DNA of 64,000 bases, from positions 1,116,001 through 1,180,000 of the forward strand of contig OZ244919.1 of the NCBI GenBank assembly GCA_965221845.1. The letters run 5' to 3'. The stretch is from JAJEFO01 sp965221845. Its GTDB lineage: Bacteria > Pseudomonadota > Alphaproteobacteria > Rhodobacterales > Rhodobacteraceae. The notes under the pieces are model-generated. The model worked only from the letters and a program-made list of their open reading frames with translations. It made no database searches and was not told where the DNA came from. A program made the translations under genes and the position numbers. Positions 36,982 to 46,858 of the stretch are shown one piece after another; position 1 is the stretch's first letter, and the number at the start of each line of letters is the position of its first letter.

Positions 36982-38502
36982 ATGCTGGACATCGCAACGC
37001 TTCTGGGCGCGGGACTGGTCCAGGCCTTTGAGCCCCTCAATCTCATGATGATCTTCGTCGGGTGCCTGGCGGGGCTGTTCATCGGCGCGATGCCGGGGCT
37101 CGGTTCCGTCAACGGCGTGGCAATCCTCCTGCCCGTGACGTTTCTCGTACCGCCCACGGCGGCCATCATCTTCCTCGCGGCGCTCTACTACGGAGCCATG
37201 TACGGCGGCGCCGTCAGTTCCATAACCCTCGGCATTCCCGGCGCCTCGACCGCCGTGGCCACGGTCTTTGACGGACGTCCCATGGCGCAGCAGGGCAAGG
37301 CGGACCAGGCGCTCACGGCCGCCGCCGTGGCGTCCTTCATCGGCGGCACGATCTCGGTGGTCCTCTTCACCCTCTTCGCGCCGCCGCTGGCGGCGTTCGC
37401 CCTGAAGTTCGGCCCGCAGGAAGAGTTCGCCCTCATGGTCCTTGCCTTCGCGACCTTCATCGGGCTCGGGGGCGACGACATCCCGAAGACGATCTTCTCG
37501 ATCCTCCTCGGACTCGTCATGGCGGCGGTCGGCTTCGACATCATCTCCGGCCAGCCGCGCCTGATCTTCTTCGACCTCGTGGAGCTGCAGCGCGGAATCG
37601 GCTTCCTCGTGCTCGCGATCGGCATCTACGGCATCGGCGAGATGCTGTGGACGCTCGAGAACACCAGGGGCGAGGTCAGGATTCACGCGGTGCGCGGCAC
37701 CTGGAGGCGTTTCAGGAAAAACCTCTCCCAGGCCCGGGAATACCTTCCCACCACCTCGCTTGGCTCGGCTGTCGGGTTCTTCGTCGGAACCCTTCCGGCT
37801 GCGGGGGCCACGCCGGCTTCGCTCATGTCGTACGGCCTGGCCAAGACGTTCGCGAGGGATCCGGACAGCTTCGGCAAGGGGAACGTCTCAGGCGTCGCGG
37901 CGCCCGAGGCGGCGAACAACGCCGCCTCCACCGGCTCCATGCTTCCGATGATCACGCTCGGCATTCCCGGCTCGCCGACCACGGCGATACTCCTGGGCGG
38001 CATGGTCATCTGGGGGCTGCGGCCGGGCCCCCTGCTCTTCGCGGACAGGCCCGACTTCGTCTGGGGACTCATCGGCTCGATGTACGTCGCGAATTTCGTG
38101 ACCGTCGTGCTGAACCTCGCGCTCATCCCGATCTTCGTGCGCGTTCTTGCCATGCCCTTCACGATCCTGACCCCGATCATCTTCATCCTTTGCTTCGTCG
38201 GCGTCTTCGCGACCACCGACCGGATGTTCGATGTCTGGCTCATGCTCCTCCTGGGCCTCGGCGGCTACCTGATGCGCAAGCTCAACTACCCGGTCGCTCC
38301 GGCGGTGCTGGCGATCGTCCTGGGCCCGCTCGCCGAGCGGTCCCTGAGACAGTCGCTGATCTCGAGCCGGGGTGACGTCCTGACGTTCTTCGAGCGCCCG
38401 ATATCGCTCGCCTGCATGCTCCTCGCCCTGGCATTGGTGATCTACCCCGTCTGGCTCGGCGTCCGGCGCAGGCGGGCGGGCGCGGCGAACCGGGCCGGAT
38501 GA
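36982..38502 (+). CDS. tctA: TctA large membrane subunit
   Basis: 506-residue polytopic permease with the family signatures LFIGAMPGLGSVNGVAILLP near the N-terminus and the internally repeated GTLPAAGATPASLMSYGLAK region. PEAANNAASTGSMLPMITLG and GIPGSPTTAILLGGMVIWGL are also typical. It forms the ion-coupled channel with TctB. It lies 22 bp after tctB and its stop overlaps the next gene as ATGA. Confidence 0.95.
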   Translation: MLDIATLLGAGLVQAFEPLNLMMIFVGCLAGLFIGAMPGLGSVNGVAILLPVTFLVPPTAAIIFLAALYYGAMYGGAVSSITLGIPGASTAVATVFDGRPMAQQGKADQALTAAAVASFIGGTISVVLFTLFAPPLAAFALKFGPQEEFALMVLAFATFIGLGGDDIPKTIFSILLGLVMAAVGFDIISGQPRLIFFDLVELQRGIGFLVLAIGIYGIGEMLWTLENTRGEVRIHAVRGTWRRFRKNLSQAREYLPTTSLGSAVGFFVGTLPAAGATPASLMSYGLAKTFARDPDSFGKGNVSGVAAPEAANNAASTGSMLPMITLGIPGSPTTAILLGGMVIWGLRPGPLLFADRPDFVWGLIGSMYVANFVTVVLNLALIPIFVRVLAMPFTILTPIIFILCFVGVFATTDRMFDVWLMLLLGLGGYLMRKLNYPVAPAVLAIVLGPLAERSLRQSLISSRGDVLTFFERPISLACMLLALALVIYPVWLGVRRRRAGAANRAG

Positions 38503-40256
38503 GCGCGGCTGCCCCAGGCCCGGAGCACGGCCCCTGGAACCCGGGCCTGTCTTCGACGATCAAGCCGCGCCTCATGCCGCGGGCAACCATCTACGACCCC
38601 GCAAACGGCCTGGTGTCATGGGCAGAGGCCCGCGACCTCGCGGAAGCGACCGGCCTGAAACCGCAGGAACTGGCTGCCTACAGGCCCGAGCGCCTCCTGC
38701 TGCACCATGTCATGATCCGCGTGACTGCGGAAACCCACGTTCCGGACGGCCCGTCATACGCCGATCTCGGCATCAACCTGCGCAGCATGGCGACCGAGAT
38801 CTACGCCATGGAAATCGCGCCGCGTCTCCCGGACTTGCGGCGTGAGTTCGATGACGCGCGCGATCGGGCCAGGGCCGTGATCCGCGAGGCGCTGGAGGAC
38901 AGGATCTTTGGATGCCGGCCCGTCGCCGAGCCGACGGGCCTCCTGCGGCGCCTGCTCGGGCGCCGGCCTCCCAGGGCGCCCGCCATGTCGCGTGACGAAC
39001 GCGCTCTGGCCGCCAGCACGGCATGGGCGGAAGGCGCGAACGACGAATCGAGGCCGCTTCATGCATCCTGCTGCAGGGCGATGTCCCGTACGGTCGGCGC
39101 GGTCCTGGCACACAGGGGATCCCTCGTTCTGCCCAGGGGCGTCATCGAGGACGTCGCCGTCAACATGGTGTCGAACGACCATGTCGACGCGCTGCTGGCC
39201 AGGCGCGTGGCGCCCCTGTTCGACGCCGCCGCGAAGAAGCTTGGCTTCTTCCGGCTGCCGCCACAGCCCGAACCGGTGGTTCTCAACGCAAAGGGCGCAT
39301 CCGCGAGCGGAAAGAGCTCGATCCGCAGCCAGCAGCGCCGCATCGCGGAAGCGCTCGGGATCGACTGGAAGAGCTTCGCGGTCATAAGCCCGGACTACTG
39401 GCGAAAGCTCCTGATCGACTATGACGGCCTGGGCGAAGACTACAGGTATGCCGCCATGCTGACCGGGCAGGAACTGGAAGTCATCGACCGGAAGCTCGAC
39501 GCCCTGATGGCCGAGAAGGCGGCAGACGGCACGGTGCCGCACATGCTGGTCGACCGGTTCCGGTTTGACAGCTTCCTGGCCGCAAGGAACGATGCCGCCG
39601 AAAGCAGCCTTCTCACGCGCTTCGGCGCCCGGATCTACATGTTCTTCATGATCACGCCGCCTGAAGAGACCGTGGTCAGGGCATGGCGGCGCGGGCTGCA
39701 AACCGGACGCTACAAGGCGGTGGACGACCTGCTGTTTCACAACTTCGAGGCCTATTCCGGCATGCCCGGCCTGTTCTTCGCCTGGGCCCGGCTGGAGGAT
39801 CGATGGGTCCACTACGAGTTCCTGGACAACTCCGTTCCACAGGGCGATCCCCCCCGGACGATCGCTTTCGGCCAGAACGGCAGCTTCTTTGTCCTGGACC
39901 TGGAGCGGCTGTGCGACGTCGAGCGGTTCCGCCACGTCGACGTCAATGCGCGGGCCGCCGACCAGGTCATCAGCAGGACGCTTGACTCGCATGAAGCCAT
40001 GGCCTTCGCCCGCAGCGCCTGCACCGAGCTGGCGGAGGTGGCGTTCGTCGCTCCCGCGACCGGACGGATCTTCGCCAGGTCGAGGGAGCGAAAGGTCATC
40101 CTGGACACGTCCTCCCTGCCCGAAGGCGTGACGCCCTCGGATTTCGGCCCTCACGAGGCCACGACCCGGGATCTTGGCACGTTCGATCCGCGCGCTGCGG
40201 CGCATGTCATCGGCGATCTCGGCTGCGGCCGGCAGGCACGGAGGCAGGCGTCGTGA
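38499..40256 (+). CDS. P-loop NTPase/kinase-like protein coupled to tctA
   Basis: 585 residues, not assignable to a named family by eye. A Walker A loop NAKGASASGKSSIRSQQRRI starts near residue 265, followed by AVISPDYWRKLLIDYD and VPHMLVDRFRFDSFLAARND, a spacing like zeta-toxin or nucleoside-kinase-type P-loop proteins. The N-terminal 250 residues are helical without known motif; the C-terminal 150 contain an RARS-like basic stretch. The ATGA overlap with tctA implies co-expression. Possible roles are a kinase of a metabolite or signalling; unproven. No membrane segments seen. Confidence 0.6.
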   Translation: MSAAAPGPEHGPWNPGLSSTIKPRLMPRATIYDPANGLVSWAEARDLAEATGLKPQELAAYRPERLLLHHVMIRVTAETHVPDGPSYADLGINLRSMATEIYAMEIAPRLPDLRREFDDARDRARAVIREALEDRIFGCRPVAEPTGLLRRLLGRRPPRAPAMSRDERALAASTAWAEGANDESRPLHASCCRAMSRTVGAVLAHRGSLVLPRGVIEDVAVNMVSNDHVDALLARRVAPLFDAAAKKLGFFRLPPQPEPVVLNAKGASASGKSSIRSQQRRIAEALGIDWKSFAVISPDYWRKLLIDYDGLGEDYRYAAMLTGQELEVIDRKLDALMAEKAADGTVPHMLVDRFRFDSFLAARNDAAESSLLTRFGARIYMFFMITPPEETVVRAWRRGLQTGRYKAVDDLLFHNFEAYSGMPGLFFAWARLEDRWVHYEFLDNSVPQGDPPRTIAFGQNGSFFVLDLERLCDVERFRHVDVNARAADQVISRTLDSHEAMAFARSACTELAEVAFVAPATGRIFARSRERKVILDTSSLPEGVTPSDFGPHEATTRDLGTFDPRAAAHVIGDLGCGRQARRQAS

Positions 40257-40868
40257 CGAAGCCGGCCAGCGCCGTTCCAATCGGGCGCACGCACCGAAAG
40301 GTTTCGCGCTGCACGTCCTCGAAGAGGGGAAGGCCGGAGCAGAGCGGAGCGATCGACGTCGTCACTTCCGCAGGCCGCGCCGTCCGTCAGGCGCTTCAGC
40401 GTGGCCAGATCGCCAGGAAGCCGCCTCCCTTCTCTCCCGACCAGCTCGGGGCTTCCGGAGCTCTCGCTCTCGGCGCGCCCGACCCGCAAGGGCGCCAGCG
40501 CGGCCTTCGGGTCTTCCAGAGCCCCGTTCCAGATGCCGGCCTTGTCCGGCGCGCCGCCTGTCACGACCGAAGTCCCGGCAAGGCAGTGGAGGCACCGATT
40601 GCGGAACATCGCGTTGCCGACGCTGACCCCCGCTTCCCGATTGAAAGGCGTTGCCAGCACCAGGCCTCCCGCAAGAAGACGCTTCCTGAACCTCCTGGAA
40701 GCTCCGGCGGACGGCGGACATCATGACGCCTTGCGACACGCCCCGTGCGCTCTCGGCCCAGGGGCCGGACGGCCGACGCGCGCGGGCCCCGTGCAGCCGG
40801 TTCGAGCAGGATGCGGGCCTTGCCGGCGCCGAGCCTCCGGCACTTGAAGCCGCGCCGGTCACCGCGCA
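40257..40868. other. Gap without a supported gene
   Basis: 612 bp between the P-loop protein and the decarboxylase. Frames are open on both strands, but none has a recognisable product, and the plus-strand frame that overlaps the upstream stop (ATGA-like at 40253) is arginine-rich and unlike a protein. A minus-strand frame starting near 40660 (MFRNRCLHCLAGTSVVTGG) looks slightly more protein-like. It may be a decayed gene. Confidence 0.35.
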
Positions 40869-42275
40869 ATGACAGCAGGCCGGGAGCCGGACTGGGACGA
40901 CCTCGCCCGCTGGGGCCGGCGTGCCGCCGAGTGGGGCGCAGACTACCATCGCACCATCCGCGAGCGCCCGGTCCGGTCGCAGGTCTCGCCCGGCGAGATC
41001 GCGGCCGCGCTTCCCGAAGCGCCGCCCGAGGAGGCGGAGGACATGGAGACGATCTTCGACGACGTGGATCGCATTGTCATTCCCGGCATCACGCATTGGC
41101 AGCATCCGGGCTTCTTTGCCTATTTCTGCTGCAACGCGACGCCGCCCTCCGTGATCGCGGACTACATGATCGCGAACCTGGCCGTTCAGTGCATGATCTG
41201 GCAGACGTCGCCGGCGGGAACCGAGCTCGAAACGCGGGTTCTTGACTGGCTCCGCCAGGCGCTCGGCCTGCCGGATACGTTCCATGGCGTCATTCACGGG
41301 AGCGCCTCGGAAGCCACGCTCGCTGCCGTCCTGACGATGCGGGAACGCACGCTCGACTGGCACGGGAACCGGGCCGGGCTGCCGGGGCAGAAGCCCCTCC
41401 GGATCTACGCGACGGACGAAGTGCACGCTTCGATCGACCGCGCGATCTGGGTTGCCGGGATCGGACAGGACAACCTCGTCAGGATCCCGACGGCAGGCCC
41501 GATGAGATCCATGTCTCCGATGGCGCTGGACACCGCGATCAAGGCCGACCTTGCTGCGGGACGCCTGCCCGCTGGCGTCATCTCCTGCGTCGGCGGCACG
41601 AGCATGGGCGCTTCCGACGAGGTGGGCCGCGTCGCGGAGGTCGCGCGGAGGCACGGCCTGTACCTGCACGTGGATGCGGCCTGGGCCGGAAACGCCATGA
41701 TCTGCCCCGAGTTCCGGCATCTCTGGGCCGGCGCCGAGGAAGCGGACAGCGTGGTCTTCAATCCCTACAAGTGGATCGGGGGACAGTTCGACGGATCCGT
41801 TCATTTCGTGCGCGCGCCCGAGGACCTGACCCGCACGCTGGCGATCAGGCCAGACTACCTGGAGACCCGTGGCGCAGACGGATCCATCAACTATTCGGAA
41901 TGGTCGATTCCCCTTGGCCGCAGGTTCCGCGCGCTGAAGCTGTGGTTCCTGATCAGGGCCTACGGGCTGAAAGGCCTCCGCCGCCGCATCCGGGACCATG
42001 TCGCATGGTCCGAAGAGCTTGCCGGAAGGCTTCGGCACGACGGCAGGTTCGAGATCGTGACCGACCCGATCCTGTCGCTGTTCACGTTCCGCCTTGCCGG
42101 AAAGGACGACAAGAGCCAGCTGGATTTCGTGAACCGCCTGAACGACGACGGGCGGATCTACGTGACGCAAACCCGCATCGACGGGCGGGCGGCGATCCGC
42201 TTCCAGGTCGGCCAGTTCAGCACCAGGCGCGAAGACGTTCTGGCGGCCCATGGCGTGATGACGGAACTGGCGTGA
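40869..42275 (+). CDS. PLP-dependent group II decarboxylase (aromatic amino acid type)
   Basis: 468-residue member of the aromatic-L-amino-acid/histidine/tyrosine decarboxylase family. N-terminal ITHWQHPGFFAYFCCNATPP is the substrate-binding loop of the family; HGSASEATLAAVLTMRER binds PLP phosphate; HVDAAWAGNAMICPEFRHLW holds the PLP aspartate; NPYKWIGGQFDGS has the Schiff-base lysine, where NPHKW is usual. The product would be an amine from an aromatic amino acid; the actual substrate is unknown. It stands alone with debris on both sides. Confidence 0.88.
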   Translation: MTAGREPDWDDLARWGRRAAEWGADYHRTIRERPVRSQVSPGEIAAALPEAPPEEAEDMETIFDDVDRIVIPGITHWQHPGFFAYFCCNATPPSVIADYMIANLAVQCMIWQTSPAGTELETRVLDWLRQALGLPDTFHGVIHGSASEATLAAVLTMRERTLDWHGNRAGLPGQKPLRIYATDEVHASIDRAIWVAGIGQDNLVRIPTAGPMRSMSPMALDTAIKADLAAGRLPAGVISCVGGTSMGASDEVGRVAEVARRHGLYLHVDAAWAGNAMICPEFRHLWAGAEEADSVVFNPYKWIGGQFDGSVHFVRAPEDLTRTLAIRPDYLETRGADGSINYSEWSIPLGRRFRALKLWFLIRAYGLKGLRRRIRDHVAWSEELAGRLRHDGRFEIVTDPILSLFTFRLAGKDDKSQLDFVNRLNDDGRIYVTQTRIDGRAAIRFQVGQFSTRREDVLAAHGVMTELA

Positions 42276-42588
42276 AATCCGCGACTTCAATTCACGGCAG
42301 CCAGCGCTTCGACGGTGTCCGGAAACGGCACCGCCACGATTTCGCCCGAACTCCCGGAGTGGCCCGCACTGACGGAAGTCCGCGCGGCGGACGGACCCGA
42401 CGCGCTGGCTGACGCCGCAGCGAGCCGTGTCCCCTCGCACAGAGGCCTCCTGCCCGAACCTCCGTCGGGGAGACGCGCCGGATCGCCTGCATCGGCACCG
42501 GCTTGCGCGACGGGCACGGCAGCGACGGGCCGCGCATGCCGCCATTCCACCTCCTTCGAGCAGCGCCGGACGTGATCATGGATGACGC

Positions 42589-42760
42589 TCAGGCAGTCCG
42601 GAGCGAGGTGCGTTCGGCCCGAGATCGCGCACAGCCGGCAGCTGGGCCGGGCGGTTGCCGGCCGCTCTCCTGCCGGCGGGACCGCTGGCGTTCCTCCGGC
42701 TCCTCCGCCGTCGGCTTCGCCAGCCCGTCGCGCGACGGCGGCCTGCCGCTGCTGGAGCTC
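42589..42760 (-). pseudogene. IS66-type TnpC remnant, distal piece
   Basis: Minus-strand frame reads SSSSGRPPSRDGLAKPTAEE then RRQESGRQPPG, matching the hallmark SSNSSKPPSSDGL..KP and the basic GRKPGGQ region near the start of IS66 TnpC transposases. Downstream to about 42290 the frame is broken but similar patterns persist (SVIHDHVRRC). The other part of this motif, ending ELERRLGLD, lies at 44463-44708, on the far side of the IS110 element. Confidence 0.6.
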
Positions 42761-44462
42761 TTATGAGCCCCGGTGCTGTCAAGCGCTTTCTTCATGAATC
42801 GTCACATCGATCCGTCTCCTGTCCGGGGCGGCGTCAGCGCCGCTCGGGGATTCTCCAGGCAGAACGTCGCGGTTCCTCGGCGCGCCCAACATTCAACGGC
42901 GCGTCCAGACTCCTGTCCGGTTCGGTCTGCCGGCCTGTGTGCCGGCCCCGTGACCACGGTGCCCGGTTCGGGCGGTGCGACGTTCCGGGGGGCGGGACCC
43001 ATCTGTGCGGACGGTGCCGCTGCCTGAGGCCGCGGCGAACCATGCTCCAACACGGTCACACGCCCTGCCCGGGATCCCCGAGGGCCCCGTCGGGCCGCCC
43101 GGGTGTTCCGGTCTTCCTTCCTCCCGTGCCTTCGACAGGACGGCGCCCCCGTGCGCCAGCCCGGTCGTGGCGAACCGCCCGGCGCCACGAGCGGCCTGCG
43201 CGCCAGCGCCACGATCCCGCGCTTCCCCGACCGCCCGTCGCGGGCGCTGACGTACCCGCGGAACCACCCCGACAGCGCGCTGTCCGGCTGGTGGCGGAGC
43301 CAGCGCCAGGCCATCTGCACCAGATGTTTCCGCAGCATCGGGCTGCCGGCCTTGCCGGTGCCCTGGTCATGGTCCACGGCGCCGCTCGCCCACGGCACCG
43401 GCGCCAGCCCGGCCATGCCCGCCAGCTCGCGCCGGTTGCGGAAGTCCCGGCAGAGGAGCTCCGCGCCCGGCAGCAGCGCGTCGTTCGGCCCGATCCCCCG
43501 CAGCCGGACCAGAACCGCAGCGTGGCGGGCATGCGCCGGCACGGCGGCCTCCGCGCCACCGGCCTCCTCGGGGCCGTGATGCGCCTCCCGCGCCGCCGCC
43601 TCCCGGGCCGACTTCAGCGTCGCCGCCTTCTCGGCCTCCACCGTCCGCAGCTCGGCCACGCCCGGCTCCAGGCGGCCGGGGATGCCCGCGACCTCCGCCA
43701 GGAGCCCCGGCGGCAGCGCCGTGCCGTAGCCCGTCACCGTCCCGGCGAGCCGGTCCCGGAACCCCGCCTTCGCCGGATCCCCGGGCGGCACGCCGTGCAG
43801 CCGCAGAAGCCCCGCGACCGCATTCGCCAGCCGCAGCCGCTCCTTCACGAGCCGCTCGCGCCTGCGCAGGAGACGCTTCGCGTCCTCCTCGGCGACCGTC
43901 GGCACCCGCACCGGCGACATCGCGTCCCGGTCGCCGCCGTCCCGGGCCACGGGCGCCCGCACCATCTTCCTCGCGTCGATCCTGTCGGTCTTCGCCTTCT
44001 TCCTGCGCCGGACCACCTCGAGGCTCGCCGGGTGGCGGACCACCACCTCCAGGTCCTCGCCCTCGAGCCGTCTTGCCAGCCGGAACCCCTCGTACCCTGC
44101 CTCGCAGACCGGCATCACGCGGACGTCGCCGCCGGAGACGGCGGCGGCCCGCGCCCGCGCCTGCCCCAGCTTCGCCAGCAGGCCGTCCGCGTCCAGAGCG
44201 GCGCCAGCCTGTGCAGGCCTGTCCGCGACGCGTCCGCCGGATCGCCCGCCGCGAGGATCCAGCTCGTGCCGCCCGCTTCCAGCGCCGCATGCACCGTGGC
44301 AGCCTTCCCGCCGAAGGGGGTGCTTGAGTCGATCATCTCTCTCTCCTTTCGATCGGCAAGGGGTGCCGCCTGTCGGCCCCCTTGCCACCAGATGTTGATG
44401 CCCTGACGTCTCCTGGAACGAATCGCCCCCAAGGGCAATTCCCGATCAGGCTCATGGCATCT
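42761..44462. mobile_element. IS110-family element, copy 2, inserted in IS66 remnant
   Basis: Boundaries are inferred by rejoining the IS66 coding pattern: GACAG on one side and CTCC on the other flank an element of about 1.7 kb. The transposase-proximal end (CTCATGGCATCTG) is shared with copy 1 at 16193-17241. IS110 elements integrate site-specifically through a guide RNA and lack terminal repeats, so the exact ends may be off by a few bases. A CTTATGAG-like sequence marks the other end. Confidence 0.7.
43127..44336 (-). pseudogene. IS110-family transposase with two frameshifts
   Basis: ATG at 44336 behind AAAGGAGAG gives MIDSSTPFGGKAATVHAALE. The DEDD domain (VRVMPVCEAGYEGFRLARRL, TDRIDARKMVRA) and the Transposase_20 domain (LVRLRGIGPNDALLPGAELL, RRELAGMAGLAPVPWASGAV, GSPMLRKHLVQMAWRWLRHQ) are present. 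The frame changes by -1 after HRLAPL near 44195, as in copy 1, and again near 43177 before RFATTGLAHGGAVLSKA, after which the normal stop is missing. Inactive unless frameshifting is programmed. Confidence 0.78.
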
Positions 44463-44708
44463 GTCGAGCCCGAGCCGGCGCTCGAGTTCGGAGATGCGCG
44501 CGGCCTGGTTTGCGATGCGCTCGGCCTGGGCCGCGCCCGTCGCGCGGAGCTCGGCGATCAGGGAGTCACGCCACGCGAGCGCCGCCGTCAGGTCGGACGT
44601 CCCGTTCTCCGGACGCCCGGAACCGTCGCAGGTTCCCGGGTCTGCGAGCATGACTGTCCCGTATTCCGCTCTCGCCGCGGCTTCAGCCGTCTTGGTCGGC
44701 AAGATCAC
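44463..44708 (-). pseudogene. IS66-type TnpC remnant, proximal piece
   Basis: Minus-strand frame from 44708 reads LTAALAWRDSLIAELRATGA and AQAERIANQAARISELERRL then GLD, the leucine-zipper-like N-terminus of IS66 TnpC. The characteristic Ser/Asn-rich continuation is found 1.7 kb away at 42760, so an IS110 insertion split the gene. No tnpA or tnpB was recognised upstream. Confidence 0.6.
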
Positions 44709-44914
44709 GATGGATGCGCTGCCGGCCTGGAGAGAACCTGAGCAGTTACTTGCCGACTTGCCCTTCGCATGGCATGCTGCGGCCAGCGGATCGAGGCTGG
44801 ACGGGTGATCGTGTCAGGATCATCCGCCCTCCGGTGGTCACGGCACATGCAGACTGCGGGATTTCCGTCACAAAGCCATGGCTCTAGCCCGCCGATTCCA
44901 GAAAGGTCACGCCC

Positions 44915-46264
44915 ATGAAAGACTCGAACTTCCTGAAAGAGCAGAACGCGCGCCTGCTCTGGCATCCGATGGCACGGCCGGCGGAATGCATCGAGAGCCC
45001 GCCGGTCATCGTCACCGGGGCGGCGGGAACGCGCATCCGCGACATCGACGGACACGAGGCGGTGGATGCCGTGGGCGGGCTCTGGAACGTCAATCTGGGA
45101 TATTCCTGCGAACCCGTGAAGCAGGCGATCGCCGACCAGCTCGAATCGCTTCCCTACTCTTCGGCGTTTCGCGGCACCACGAACGACAAGATCATCGAAC
45201 TCTCGCACGAACTTGCCGACTTCTTCGGTCCGGACGGCATGGCTCGCGCATTCTTCACCAGCGGCGGCTCGGACAGCGTCGAGACCGCCCTTCGCCTTGC
45301 GCGGCAATATCACAAGATACGGGGAGAGGCCGGCCGGGTGAAGTTCCTGAGCCTGAAGAAGGGCTACCACGGAACGCATATGGGCGGTGCCAGCGTCAAC
45401 GGAAACGCGAACTTCCGTGCCAACTACGAACCCCTGCTGCCTGGCTGCCATCACATACCGGCTCCCTGCACCTACCGGAACCCTTTCGACGAGAGCGATC
45501 CGGAACGGCTCGCCAACCTGTGCGCGGCGGCGCTGGAGGACGAAATCGCGTTCCAGGGCGCGGGCACCATCGCCGCTTTCATCATGGAGCCGATTCTCGG
45601 CGCGGGCGGCGTGATCCCGCCGCATTCCTCGTTCATGCCAATGGTGCGCGAGATCTGCCACCGTCATGGCATCCTCCTGATCTCCGACGAGGTCATCACC
45701 GGCTACGGCCGCACGGGCGCATGGTCCGGCGCGCGGCTTTGGGGCGTCCGTCCGGACATGATGACCACCGCCAAGGCGATCACCAACGGCTACTTTCCGT
45801 TCGGCGCGGCAATGATCGGCGAAAGGATGGCAGAGGTCTTCGAGAGCGACAGCTCGCCCAACGCCTTCATCGGCCATGGCTACACCTATTCGGGCCATCC
45901 GGTCGGCGCGGCCGCCGCACTCGCCTGCCTGACCGAAACCAGGCGCCTCAACGTGATCGAGAACGCCGCGATGCGCGGGACCGAGCTGTTTGACGGACTG
46001 CAAGCCCTCAAGCGCAAGCATGAGCAGATCGGCGATGTCCGGGGAGGATATGGCCTGATGCTTGCCGTCGAATGCGTTTCGGATCGGGCGACCAGGGCCG
46101 CAGACACGGATGTGCCTCTCAAGGTGCAGCAAGTGGCCTACGAAAGCGGCGCGATGACACGGGCCTCTGGGCCAAACCTGCTGATTTCGCCGCCCCTCGT
46201 GCTGACGTCCGAGGACGTGCAGATCATTCTCACCGCGCTCGATGCGGGCTTTGCGGCGCTCTGA
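44915..46264 (+). CDS. Class III (omega-type) aminotransferase
   Basis: 449-residue PLP-dependent fold type I aminotransferase. FFTSGGSDSVETALRLARQY binds the PLP phosphate; LISDEVITGYGRTGAWSG has the PLP-ring aspartate; MTTAKAITNGYFPFGAAM contains the Schiff-base lysine; GHGYTYSGHPVGAAAA is a family signature. The opening LLWHPMARPAE is typical of omega-amino acid:pyruvate or putrescine/taurine-type transaminases. The substrate cannot be fixed. ATG 44915 follows a GAAAGG site. Single gene after mobile debris. Confidence 0.9.
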   Translation: MKDSNFLKEQNARLLWHPMARPAECIESPPVIVTGAAGTRIRDIDGHEAVDAVGGLWNVNLGYSCEPVKQAIADQLESLPYSSAFRGTTNDKIIELSHELADFFGPDGMARAFFTSGGSDSVETALRLARQYHKIRGEAGRVKFLSLKKGYHGTHMGGASVNGNANFRANYEPLLPGCHHIPAPCTYRNPFDESDPERLANLCAAALEDEIAFQGAGTIAAFIMEPILGAGGVIPPHSSFMPMVREICHRHGILLISDEVITGYGRTGAWSGARLWGVRPDMMTTAKAITNGYFPFGAAMIGERMAEVFESDSSPNAFIGHGYTYSGHPVGAAAALACLTETRRLNVIENAAMRGTELFDGLQALKRKHEQIGDVRGGYGLMLAVECVSDRATRAADTDVPLKVQQVAYESGAMTRASGPNLLISPPLVLTSEDVQIILTALDAGFAAL

Positions 46265-46858
46265 ACCCGGCTGAGGGCCGCTCGAAAGCCGGTTCCGTTT
46301 GAGAACCGCGGCGCGCGATGGCCGGCCGAAGCGGGTGCGCTCGTGGCAGCGGGCGAGTCCCGGCATCCGTGCGCGGCCGAGATCGGAAAGCCCCGAAGGA
46401 CGCCCTGAAACGGCGGCGGCGAGACGCAGGAGCAAGCGGCGCCAAGCACGCGAAGGGCGCATGCCCCAGGTTTCGCCACGAAAGGGAGCCCGTCGAGAGA
46501 ATTGAGCCGAATGTCGTTCGGCAAGGATGCCTTGGTCGCGAACGGGTGCTCGGGACGTTGATTGCCAGGACGGGAATGCCGGATCGCGATGCCCGTCAGG
46601 GCGGAAGATGCCTCGGGACGCTTCGACTCCGGAGGCGCCGCCAGGTGCGTGTCGTCGACTCACGATGCGGCCGGCGCCGAGGGCCCGTTCATCGCCGGCG
46701 GCAGGGTGGCGGCCGTTCAAGACGACGCGTCCGGCGATACCAGCTTGCTGAGGCGCGCCGTGTCCATGGCGCACGTGATCGGAGGCCCGCGGGCGGCGGC
46801 ATGGGAGGCGATGCGATCACTGCCGGCACAATCACGATGACTGGCGAAACGGCTGCGA
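46265..46858. other. Gap between aminotransferase and rnc
   Basis: 594 bp between convergent genes. An open plus frame with FIAGGRVAAVQDD and MAHVIGGPRAAAWEAM looks protein-like but has no clear start and no family match. The era gene usual downstream of rnc is not here. Possibly remains of decayed genes. Confidence 0.35.

Noticed and set aside
40253..40726. Gene overlapping the P-loop protein stop
   Set aside because: The frame translates to a basic, low-complexity sequence without conserved motif; likely GC-driven openness.
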